Source: Acidovorax sp. YS12 (GTDB taxonomy: Bacteria; Pseudomonadota; Gammaproteobacteria; Burkholderiales; Burkholderiaceae_C). Taken from it: a stretch of DNA of 64,000 nucleotides. The notes under the pieces were generated by a model. That model did no database searches. It saw only the letters and a list, made by a program, of their open reading frames with translations, and was not told the origin of the DNA. The translations under genes and the position numbers were made by a program. This document shows, one piece after another, positions 17,913 to 24,990 of this stretch. Numbering within the stretch: the first letter of the stretch is position 1; each line of letters opens with the position of its first letter. The stretch spans positions 2,748,501-2,812,500 of the forward strand of contig CP053915.1 of assembly GCA_021496925.1 (NCBI GenBank). The letters run 5' to 3'.

Positions 17913-18215
17913 ATGCCACGACCAATCCAACCGCATGCGGAGTATAAATTGAGGCCTAACTGTCCAAAATGCAACACATCACTACCCTTATGGCGAATCT
18001 GGCTGGGGTTCAATGTTGAATGCCAGAAATGCCACGTCACATGCACAAAAGTCCTGACGCCTGCCTCTTATTTTTTCGGATGGTCACTCGGATTACTTGC
18101 ATTTTGGGTAGGATTTGAATTCAAAACCCTCTGGTCATTCTTAATTCTTTTTATCGCCTGGGTTGTCGCGGATCATTTCTCGGAAATTAAAACAATTCCA
18201 GAGGAAAATTCATGA
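17913..18215 (+). CDS. Zinc-ribbon membrane protein, candidate immunity protein 2
   Basis: The product (100 residues) has a GGAG box seven bases before its ATG. Two CxxC knuckles (CPKC and CQKC, residues ~17-40) suggest a zinc ribbon, followed by two hydrophobic helices (YFFGWSLGLLAFWVGF and LWSFLILFIAWVVA). It begins 16 bp after the orphan C-terminal cassette, the same relation as candidate immunity 1 to the expressed C-terminus, yet the two share no visible similarity. Cassette-specific unrelated immunity proteins are expected in polymorphic toxin loci. No direct evidence of function. Confidence 0.6.
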   Translation: MPRPIQPHAEYKLRPNCPKCNTSLPLWRIWLGFNVECQKCHVTCTKVLTPASYFFGWSLGLLAFWVGFEFKTLWSFLILFIAWVVADHFSEIKTIPEENS

Positions 18216-18221
18216 ATGTTC

Positions 18222-18276
18222 CACACGCGTCTGGAACACGTCTGGGTACACACCTGCATCCACTACAGGCCAGACC
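18222..18276 (+). pseudogene. Degenerate core fragment left of IS copy 2
   Basis: This stretch reads like EHVWV...HY of the carrier's transglutaminase-like domain (compare 13630-13680; roughly three-quarters identical by eye). It then joins the unrelated core position CAGACC, matching 14352 onward, where the IS inserted. It is the left part of a scrambled third copy of the core. Confidence 0.6.
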
Positions 18277-19558
18277 GGGAACCTCTCACAACCCCATGAT
18301 TGACGGATCCGAATAGGCACGATTGGACGCCAGCCGTTTTGAATGCGCGATGAGGCCTTACGGCGGTCTGCACCTCGTGCATTGAGGGGCCTTGCAGCCC
18401 CGATGGCTCAGGCTTTCGCCGTTTGCAGGCGCACCTGTGCCTTGGTGGTCGCCGGTTTGAAGAACGCATCCACGCCTCGCTCAAGGAACGAGGCCAGGCG
18501 CTTCATGTTGTAGCAGGCAGCCATCATCGTCATCGCCACCGTGGCCCGCGCCTGCCCGATCGTGCGTACGAACTTGCCGCCCAGGTGCCGGATGCCGGCA
18601 AACGCATGTTCGACCCGGGCACGCTTGCTGGCAATGCGCTGGTTGCGCCGCTTCTGGCACTCGCTCAGGGGCTGGCCCGGCTGGGCCCGGCGCTGCATCG
18701 CGTCCACGAAGCCCAGCACTTGCAGCATCTGCCGGCGCTGCCGGCTCGCGTAGGCCTTGTCCGTGTGCACGCTGCGCCCGGTGTTGTGCATGTCCAGCAC
18801 CTCGTCGAAGTGGTGTCCGTCGTGCTCGCTGGCCGTGCCCGTGGCGATGCGGCGGATGAAGCCGTGCTTGAGATCCACGCTCACGCTGAGCTTGTAGCCG
18901 AAGTAGCTCTTGCCGTGCTTCTTCGTGTGCGTGGCATCCACATCCCTTTGCCGGCGCTCGGCCTCACTCCAATCGGGCGTTCTGCCTTCGGCCAGGGCCT
19001 CGCGCTCCGGCCTGTCCAGGCGCTGGCGCGGCGCGGGCACCAGCGTCGCATCGATGGCTTGTCCGCCCCGGGCCATGTAGCCATGGCGGTGCAGTTGCGC
19101 ATCCACTCCCTGGAACAGCACCGTGGCCCCATCCACGCCCAGCCGCTCGCCGAAGCGCCAGATCGTGTTGCGGTCCGGCACGTTCATCGCATCCTGCAGC
19201 AGGCAAAAGCGCTGGTAGCTCGCCCGATCCAGCAACTGGTACTCCATCTGCTCGTGCGAGAGGTTGTACAGCTGCTTCAAGACCAGGATGCGCACCATCA
19301 CCTCGGTGGGATAGGCCGGCCGGCCACCCTTGCGGCCATCGCCGCGCTCGATCAAGGCATCCACCAGCCCGGCCAGGGCTCCGAAGTCGATGTGCCGCGC
19401 GATCACCTGCAGCGGATCGCCCACCTCATCTCTCTTGTGTTGGCGCGAGGCCTGGGCGAACAGGTCGAACTTCAGCGCGCTGCGGGGTGTGATCATGGCA
19501 AGGGGCGGGTCAGGCTTCTCGGGTCAGGAAGAGAGCGGATGGGTTTTGAGAGGTTCCC
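18277..19558 (-). mobile_element. IS5-family insertion sequence, copy 2 (1282 bp) with 4-bp target duplication
   Basis: It has the same terminal inverted repeats and the same length as copy 1. The flanks are GACC at 18273-18276 and GACC at 19559-19562, a direct 4-bp target duplication. Removing the element and one GACC restores the intact core sequence CAGACCGTCGCC found at 14352. This therefore looks like an undisturbed insertion event into the remnant cassette. Confidence 0.95.
18408..19496 (-). CDS. IS5-family transposase (copy 2)
   Basis: The product (362 residues) is full length and collinear with copy 1, with a handful of substitutions (for example AQAS for AEAS, KGGRPAY for RGGRPAY, SVHTDKAYAS for AVHADKAYPS). 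The DDE core and the R/E segment ASKRARVEHAFAGIRHLGG are intact. It probably acts on the 18-bp ends of both copies. Confidence 0.92.
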   Translation of the reverse strand: MITPRSALKFDLFAQASRQHKRDEVGDPLQVIARHIDFGALAGLVDALIERGDGRKGGRPAYPTEVMVRILVLKQLYNLSHEQMEYQLLDRASYQRFCLLQDAMNVPDRNTIWRFGERLGVDGATVLFQGVDAQLHRHGYMARGGQAIDATLVPAPRQRLDRPEREALAEGRTPDWSEAERRQRDVDATHTKKHGKSYFGYKLSVSVDLKHGFIRRIATGTASEHDGHHFDEVLDMHNTGRSVHTDKAYASRQRRQMLQVLGFVDAMQRRAQPGQPLSECQKRRNQRIASKRARVEHAFAGIRHLGGKFVRTIGQARATVAMTMMAACYNMKRLASFLERGVDAFFKPATTKAQVRLQTAKA

Positions 19559-19710
19559 GACCGTCGCCCAGGGCACCAGCGACATCGGCATGGGCGAAGA
19601 GCTGCAGGGCCTGGGCGGCTTCACGCAGTACTACAACGCAAGACGAAGCGCCGCGAACGCCGACGACACCCGTCACACTAGCGCAGGCCTGATGCACACT
19701 GCTCGATAGA
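19559..19710 (+). pseudogene. Degenerate core fragment right of IS copy 2
   Basis: Positions 19559-19638 match carrier positions ~14354-14432 (TVAQGTSDIGMGEELQ and onward). The next segment (ANADDTRHTSAGLMH) matches an earlier part of the carrier (ASRGAVNASDTRHTS, near 13680-13730) and ends at a stop. Core segments are thus out of their original order: a mosaic relic made by recombination between cassettes. Confidence 0.65.
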
Positions 19711-19731
19711 GCGTTGCTGAAAGGACGTGCC

Positions 19732-20226
19732 ATGCTGGATTTGAGCGTTCCCTGGTGGGAATTCGTCGTGCGCGCGCTGGTGGTCTATGCCTTCCTGCTG
19801 GTGTTCCTGCGCGTCACCGGGCGGCGACAGGTAGGGCAGTACGCGCCGTTCGACCTGGTGCTGCTGCTCATCCTCTCGAACGCGGTGCAGAACTCCATGA
19901 ATGCGGGCGACAACTCGCTGGTGGGCGGGCTGATTTCCGCCGCCACGCTGGTGCTGTGCCACACGCTGATCGCCCGGCTGGGCTACCGCTTTCCGCGCCT
20001 GGGGCGCTGGATCGACGGGCGCCCGCGCGTGCTGATAAAGGGCGGCGTGGTGAACGAGCCGGTGATGCGCGCCGAGGCGCTGACCGCCGATGACGTGGCC
20101 GCGGCCCTGCGCTCGGCCGGATGCCTGCATGCCCACGAGGTGGAGCGCGCCACCATCGAAACCAACGGCCAAATCACCGTGGTACTGCGCCAGCGCAGCA
20201 CCGATCACAGCCAAAACGGCCTCTAG
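19732..20226 (+). CDS. DUF421 (YetF-type) membrane protein
   Basis: The product (164 residues) has three N-terminal membrane helices (residues ~8-80) and a soluble DUF421 domain containing the typical GRRQVGQYAPFDLV and LIARLGYRFPRLGRWIDGRPRVLIKGG segments. GAAAGGA lies about seven bases before the ATG at 19732. YetF-family proteins sit in the cytoplasmic membrane; their biochemical role is poorly known. GC content is back to chromosomal level, marking the right border of the accessory island. Confidence 0.85.
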   Translation: MLDLSVPWWEFVVRALVVYAFLLVFLRVTGRRQVGQYAPFDLVLLLILSNAVQNSMNAGDNSLVGGLISAATLVLCHTLIARLGYRFPRLGRWIDGRPRVLIKGGVVNEPVMRAEALTADDVAAALRSAGCLHAHEVERATIETNGQITVVLRQRSTDHSQNGL

Positions 20227-20275
20227 CGCCCACCCAGCAAGCGCCAGAAGCTCCTATTTCAAGAGCAAAAACCAC

Positions 20276-21406
20276 TCACGCCAGCGCGCGCTGGATGATG
20301 ATCTTCTGCACGTCGCTCGTGCCTTCGTATATCTGGCACACGCGCACGTCGCGGTAGATGCGCTCCACCGGGAAGTCGTTCACCACGCCATAGCCGCCCA
20401 GCGTCTGGATGGCGGCGCTGCACACGCGCTCGGCCATCTCGCTGGCGAACAGCTTGGCCATGGCGGCTTCCTTCAGGCAGGGCTGGCCGGCGTCGCGCAG
20501 GCTGGCGGCGTGCCAGATGAGCTGGCGCGCGGCCTCGATCTGCGTGGCGCACTCGGCCAGGCGAAAGCCCACGGCCTGGTGGTTGAAGATGGGCTGGCCG
20601 AAGCTCTCGCGCTCCTTGCTGTATTGCAGCGCGCACTCGAACGCCGCGCGCGCCATGCCCACGCTTTGCGCGGCGATGCCGATGCGCCCGCCCTCGAGCG
20701 CCGACAGCGCGATCTTGTAGCCCTCGCCCTCGGCGCCGATCAGGTTGGCGGCGGGAATGCGGCAGTTGTCGAAGTTGATCTGCGCCGTGTCGCTGCTGTG
20801 CTGGCCCAGCTTGTCTTCCAGCCGCGCCACCACGTAGCCCGGGGTGTCCGTGGGCACCAGGAAGGCGCTCATGCCCTTCTTGCCCGCGGCCTTGTCGGTC
20901 ACGGCGATGACGATGGCCACCTGGCCGTTGCGGCCGCTGGTGATGAACTGCTTGACGCCGTTGAGGACGTAGCCGTCGCCCTCCTTCGCCGCCGTGGTGC
21001 GCAGCGCGGAGGCGTCCGAGCCGACGTGCGGCTCGGTCAGGCAGAACGCGCCGAGCATTTCGCCGCGCGCCAGCGGCCCGAGCCACGCGGCTTTCTGCGC
21101 CTCGCTGCCGTAGCGCATCAGGATGGCGTTGACCGGGCAGTTGGTCACGCTGATGGCGGTGCTGGTGCCGCCGTCGCCCGCGGCGATTTCTTCCAGCACC
21201 AGCGCCAGCGTCACGTAGTCCAGCCCGGCGCCGCCGTACTGCTCGGGCACGCAGATGCCGTAGGCGCCGAGCTGCGCCAGGCCCTGGTGCACGTCGCGCG
21301 GGAAGTGGTGCTCCTTGTCCCAGCGCGCGGCGTGCGGGGTGATCTGGTCGCGCACGAAGTCGCGCACGGCGTCGCGCACCATGGTCTGGTCCTGCGTCAG
21401 CAGCAT
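20276..21406 (-). CDS. Acyl-CoA dehydrogenase (short/branched-chain type)
   Basis: The product (376 residues) is a FAD-dependent acyl-CoA dehydrogenase of the butyryl/2-methylacyl type. It shows the signature CLTEPHVGSDASAL (residues ~120-135), a YEGTSDVQ segment near residue 365 carrying the catalytic glutamate typical of short-chain enzymes, and the LGGYGVVNDFPVERIYRD signature. The ATG at 21406 has AAGGAGACTCCC upstream and gives the family N-terminus (MLLTQDQTMVRDAVRDF). It passes electrons to ETF. It is a single gene, flanked by hairpin repeats on both sides. Confidence 0.93.
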   Translation of the reverse strand: MLLTQDQTMVRDAVRDFVRDQITPHAARWDKEHHFPRDVHQGLAQLGAYGICVPEQYGGAGLDYVTLALVLEEIAAGDGGTSTAISVTNCPVNAILMRYGSEAQKAAWLGPLARGEMLGAFCLTEPHVGSDASALRTTAAKEGDGYVLNGVKQFITSGRNGQVAIVIAVTDKAAGKKGMSAFLVPTDTPGYVVARLEDKLGQHSSDTAQINFDNCRIPAANLIGAEGEGYKIALSALEGGRIGIAAQSVGMARAAFECALQYSKERESFGQPIFNHQAVGFRLAECATQIEAARQLIWHAASLRDAGQPCLKEAAMAKLFASEMAERVCSAAIQTLGGYGVVNDFPVERIYRDVRVCQIYEGTSDVQKIIIQRALA

Positions 21407-21445
21407 GGGAGTCTCCTTGGGATTTGTTTTAGGTATAAAAAGCAC

Positions 21446-21472
21446 GCCAGCGCTTTCCTGGCAAGCGCTGGC
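21446..21472. repeat. Repeat family A hairpin
   Basis: Perfect 10-bp stem GCCAGCGCTT/AAGCGCTGGC with a 7-nt loop, flanked by TATAAAAA and GCTATT as in other family members. It lies between the acyl-CoA dehydrogenase and STAS genes, upstream of the former, and may end STAS transcription. Confidence 0.7.
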
Positions 21473-21494
21473 AGCTATTACTATGGGAGCAAAA

Positions 21495-21827
21495 TCAGAA
21501 GCGGGCCAGGGCCTCGGCGCGCGTGGGCTCGACGTTCAGGATGGCCAGGAAGCCGCTGATGTCGAACACCTCGCGCACGTGCGGCTGCATGCCGCACAGC
21601 ACCAGCAGGCCGCCTTCCTGCTTCAGGCGCTTGGCCACCACCAGCACCATGCGCAGCCCCGCGCTGGAGATGTAGTCCAGCGCCGAGAAGTCGAACACCA
21701 GGTTGCGGGCGCCGCCATCGACGATGGCCAGCACCTGCGCTTCCATGGCGGTGGCGTTGGCGCTGTTGATCTGCCCCTGCAGGGACACGATGGTGGCGGA
21801 AGCGGTGGTTTCGGTGGCAATCGTCAT
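21495..21827 (-). CDS. STAS-domain anti-anti-sigma-type antagonist
   Basis: The product (110 residues) is a stand-alone STAS domain. The phosphorylatable serine motif DYISSAGLRMVLVVAK (residues ~57-72) matches SpoIIAA/RsbV-type antagonists, which bind a kinase-like ATPase when dephosphorylated. The ATG at 21827 gives the usual short N-terminus. It is divergent from the permease gene (98-bp gap), so both may share a regulatory region. Likely partners in the window are the RsbW-like ATPase at 23719, the HATPase-GNAT protein at 27194 and the PP2C phosphatase at 33911; pairing is inference. Confidence 0.88.
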   Translation of the reverse strand: MTIATETTASATIVSLQGQINSANATAMEAQVLAIVDGGARNLVFDFSALDYISSAGLRMVLVVAKRLKQEGGLLVLCGMQPHVREVFDISGFLAILNVEPTRAEALARF

Positions 21828-21925
21828 GGCAAAAAATCTCTGTGGGCGAAGGCGTGGTTTATCGCAGAATGCAAGCCGCCGCGATGATAGCGCGGCGTTT
21901 TTACTTTCCACGCCGCCACTGTCCC

Positions 21926-23701
21926 ATGCCCTTGCCCGCCCTGCGCCTGCCTGCCCTGCCCGTGCGGCGCCGCCCGCCCGACCTGGTGTACGCCGCCGGC
22001 GAACGCCCGCCCCTGGCCACGCTGCTGGTGCTGGGCGCGCAGCACGCGGCCACGGCCATGGCCTTCATCGCCTACGTGCTGGTCACGGCGCGCATGGCCG
22101 GGCTGGACCGCTGGGGCACGCAGTCCATGGTGGCCATGACGCTGCTGGGCATGGCCCTGTGCACCGCGCTGCAGGCCTGGGGCGGGCGCTGGGGCAGCGG
22201 CGCGCTGCTGGTGCACATGCCTAACCCGTTCATGATCGCCTTCGGCGCCGCGCTGGTGGCCGCGCACGGCCCGGGCGGCATGGCGGCGGCGGCGCTGGTC
22301 TACGGCCTGGTGGCGCTGGCCATGGCGCCGCTGGTGCGCCACATGCGCGCGCTGTTCCCGCCGCCCGTGGTGGGCGTGGTGATCTGCATGGGCGGCATGG
22401 CGCTGGTGTCTTCGTCGGTGCGCCACGCCCTGGGCGTGGGCGACGGCCAATGGCACGTGGACGGCGCCAGCGCCCTGGTGGCGGGGGTGACGCTGGGCGG
22501 CATCGTGGTGCTGTCGGTGTGGGGCCGGCGCCTGCGCCTCATGGCGCTGCTGCTGGCCATCGGCGCCGGCGTGGCGCTGGCCGCGCTGCTGGGGCGGCTC
22601 GAAGGCGCGCAGGCGCTGCAGGGCGTGCCGCTGGTGGCGCTGCCCGCCGTGGCGGCGCCCGTGTTCAGCCTGGACGCCGGGATGATGGTGGCGGTGGCCC
22701 TGGTGGCCGTCCTCACGCAGCTGGACATGCTGGGCAGCGTCATCATGCTCGACAAGATGGACGACGCCGACTGGAAGCGCGCCAACATGCAGGCCGTGGC
22801 CAGCGGCATCAAGGCCAACGGCCTGGGCGACCTGGCCATGGGCCTGCTGGGCGGCTTTCCCACCTGCGTCAGCTCGGCCAACATCGCGCTGGTGTACGCC
22901 ACGCGCTCCACGGCGCGCGTGGTGGGCTTCGCCGCCGCGGCGCTGCTGGCGCTGATCGCCTTCCTGCCGCAGCTGACCATGGCGCTGACGCTGATCCCCG
23001 AGCCCGTGCTGGGCGCGGTGGGGCTGTACGCGGCGGGCTTTCTGATGGTGTCGGGCATGGAACTGGTGGCCTCGCGCGCCATGGACAGCCGCGCCATCTT
23101 CGCCGTGGGCCTGTCGCTCAGCGCCGGGCTGGCGCTGCTGCAGCTGCCGCAGCTGGCCCAGCACGTGCCGCAGTCGCTGCATTTCCTGGTGGGCGACGGC
23201 TTCGTGGTCGCGGGCATCCTGGTCATCGTGCTGAACCTGGTGCTGCGCATCGGCACCGGGCAGCGCGCCGCGCAGCCGCTGCAGGCCGGCAGCCCGCAGT
23301 TGCACGCCGACATCACCGGCTTCGTCGAGACCCGTGGCGCCGCCTGGGGGGCGCGCCGCGCCGTGGTGCAGCGCGCCGCGCTGGCCGCGCTGGAGGCGGC
23401 CGAGGCCATTGCCGCCAGCGCGGGCGGGCCGCGCCAGGTCACCGGCATCCGCGGCAGCTTCGACGAATTCAACCTGGACCTGGAGCTGCTGCACAGCGGC
23501 GCCCCGCTGCTTCTGCCCACCGCCACACCCGGCATGCCGGCACCGGCCGGCCTGCTGGACGGCGACGACAGCGCCATCGACGCAGCGCTGGCGCAGATGT
23601 CCGGCCTGCTGCTGCGCCACCTGGCCGACGGCGTGAGCGCCAGCGCGGGCAGCGGCGCCGACGCGGGCCAGTCCGTGCTGCGCCTGCACTTCGAACACTG
23701 A
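21926..23701 (+). CDS. NCS2-type permease with C-terminal HATPase-like domain (1)
   Basis: The product (591 residues) has about 12-14 membrane helices (residues ~25-445) with nucleobase/xanthine permease features: GGFPTCVSSANIALVYATRS near residue 310 and MLGSVIMLDKMDDADW before it. Residues ~460-591 form a soluble tail (DITGFVETRGAAWGARRAVVQRAALAAL..., ending VLRLHFEH) resembling a degenerate RsbW/HATPase fold, with no clear N-box asparagine or G boxes. The next gene is a stand-alone RsbW-like ATPase, 17 bp on. NCS2 and SulP carriers share a fold, and SulP carriers have STAS tails, so an HATPase-like tail next to a free STAS gene suggests transport controlled by partner switching. Substrate unknown; bicarbonate is possible given the carbonic anhydrase downstream. 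Confidence 0.8.
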   Translation: MPLPALRLPALPVRRRPPDLVYAAGERPPLATLLVLGAQHAATAMAFIAYVLVTARMAGLDRWGTQSMVAMTLLGMALCTALQAWGGRWGSGALLVHMPNPFMIAFGAALVAAHGPGGMAAAALVYGLVALAMAPLVRHMRALFPPPVVGVVICMGGMALVSSSVRHALGVGDGQWHVDGASALVAGVTLGGIVVLSVWGRRLRLMALLLAIGAGVALAALLGRLEGAQALQGVPLVALPAVAAPVFSLDAGMMVAVALVAVLTQLDMLGSVIMLDKMDDADWKRANMQAVASGIKANGLGDLAMGLLGGFPTCVSSANIALVYATRSTARVVGFAAAALLALIAFLPQLTMALTLIPEPVLGAVGLYAAGFLMVSGMELVASRAMDSRAIFAVGLSLSAGLALLQLPQLAQHVPQSLHFLVGDGFVVAGILVIVLNLVLRIGTGQRAAQPLQAGSPQLHADITGFVETRGAAWGARRAVVQRAALAALEAAEAIAASAGGPRQVTGIRGSFDEFNLDLELLHSGAPLLLPTATPGMPAPAGLLDGDDSAIDAALAQMSGLLLRHLADGVSASAGSGADAGQSVLRLHFEH

Positions 23702-23718
23702 GCGTGAAAGAACCTGCC

Positions 23719-24186
23719 ATGACCACAGCCCCCACCGACCCGCCGTGGCCGCCCTGGACGGCCGAGCCCGACCGGCTGGCGCCCGGCAGCGGCGCGCCGG
23801 CCGTGGCCAGCGCCCTGGCCTGGCTCGAAGCCCTGGGCGCGCAGCACGGCTGGCCGCCCAAGGCCCTGTTCGCGCTCACCCTGTGCGCCGACGAGGCGCT
23901 GGCCAACGTCGCCTCCCACGCCCGGCGCGCCGACGGCCAGGACGCCCGGCTGTGGCTGGCCTGCGGCCCGACGCCCGGCGGCCTGGCGCTGCGCATCGAG
24001 GACGACGGCGAGGCCTTCGACCCCACGGCCCAGGCCTCGCCGGAGCTGGCCGCGTCGCTGGACGACGCCGAAATCGGCGGCCACGGCCTGCGCCTGATGC
24101 GCCACTACCTGCGCCAGCTGCTGTACCGGCGCGAGGGGCAGCGCAACGTGCTGCTGCTGGAGCTGGAGCTGGAGCTGGCCACTTAA
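23719..24186 (+). CDS. RsbW/SpoIIAB-like ATP-binding regulatory protein
   Basis: The product (155 residues) is an HATPase_c_2 domain. The N-box LTLCADEALANVASHA (residues ~54-69) has the Mg-binding asparagine, followed by IEDDGEAFDP (G1-like) and GGHGLRLMRHYL (G2). Anti-sigma kinases of this type phosphorylate STAS antagonists and sequester a target protein. It sits between the permease and the carbonic anhydrase on the same strand, likely one operon. The STAS protein at 21495 is the obvious candidate substrate. Confidence 0.88.
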   Translation: MTTAPTDPPWPPWTAEPDRLAPGSGAPAVASALAWLEALGAQHGWPPKALFALTLCADEALANVASHARRADGQDARLWLACGPTPGGLALRIEDDGEAFDPTAQASPELAASLDDAEIGGHGLRLMRHYLRQLLYRREGQRNVLLLELELELAT

Positions 24187-24269
24187 AAACATCGCCCCGA
24201 TTCATCCATTCCCGCCGGCTGCCGTGGCAGCATTCGCACCCGTACCGACCGACCCTTGGAGAAACCATC

Positions 24270-24977
24270 TTGGCCCATCACGACCATACGCACGCTCCCG
24301 GCGCCGCCTGCCGCGACATCAGCCACCTGTTCGAAGGCATCAAGCACTTCCGCCAGCGCTTCTATGAAAAGAACAACGACCTGATGCGCCGCCTGGTCGA
24401 TCTCGGCCAGGCCCCGCCGGCGCTGGTGATCTCGTGCAGCGACTCGCGCGTGGACCCGACGCTGCTGTCCGACGCCGACCCGGGCCAGCTCTTCGTGGTG
24501 CGCAACGTGGCCAACCTGGTGCCACCCTACGACCCCGAGCGCCACTTCGACGGCGCGGGCGCGGCCATCGAATACGCGGTGCTCCACCTGAAGGTGGACC
24601 ACATCATCGTGCTGGGCCACGCGCACTGCGGCGGCATCAAGGCCATGCTGGGCGCTGCGGGCGGCCAGTTGCTGCAGAGCGACTTCATCGGCAACTGGGT
24701 GTCGATGGCGCTGGACGCCAGCCGCCTGCAGTTGTCCGAGAAGGACGCCCAGGGCCAGCCCCTGCTGGCCCCGCTGGAGCGCCTGAAGGACAACCCTGCG
24801 CTGGTCGAGCGCGCCTCGGTGGCCGGCTCGCTGAAGAACCTCATGACCTACCCCTGGGTGCGCGAGCGCGTCGAGGCAGGCAACCTGGTGCTGCACGGCT
24901 GGTGGTTCGACCTGGACACGGGCGACCTCTGGGCCACCGAGCCCGGCGGCACGCAGCTGATGCCCGTGCTCGACTGA
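24270..24977 (+). CDS. Beta-carbonic anhydrase (TTG start)
   Basis: The product (235 residues) interconverts CO2 and bicarbonate. Zinc ligands are visible in CSDSRVDP (Cys and Asp, near residue 56) and GHAHCGG (His and Cys, near residue 115). No ATG in frame gives a sensible N-terminus; the TTG at 24270 is preceded by TTGGAGAAA at a good distance and is chosen as start. It lies 13 bp before the second permease gene. Pairing of carbonic anhydrase with SulP-fold carriers is known for bicarbonate uptake; extending that to these NCS2-type permeases is inference. Confidence 0.92.
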   Translation: MAHHDHTHAPGAACRDISHLFEGIKHFRQRFYEKNNDLMRRLVDLGQAPPALVISCSDSRVDPTLLSDADPGQLFVVRNVANLVPPYDPERHFDGAGAAIEYAVLHLKVDHIIVLGHAHCGGIKAMLGAAGGQLLQSDFIGNWVSMALDASRLQLSEKDAQGQPLLAPLERLKDNPALVERASVAGSLKNLMTYPWVRERVEAGNLVLHGWWFDLDTGDLWATEPGGTQLMPVLD

Positions 24978-24990
24978 CAGAGGTTGGCGC

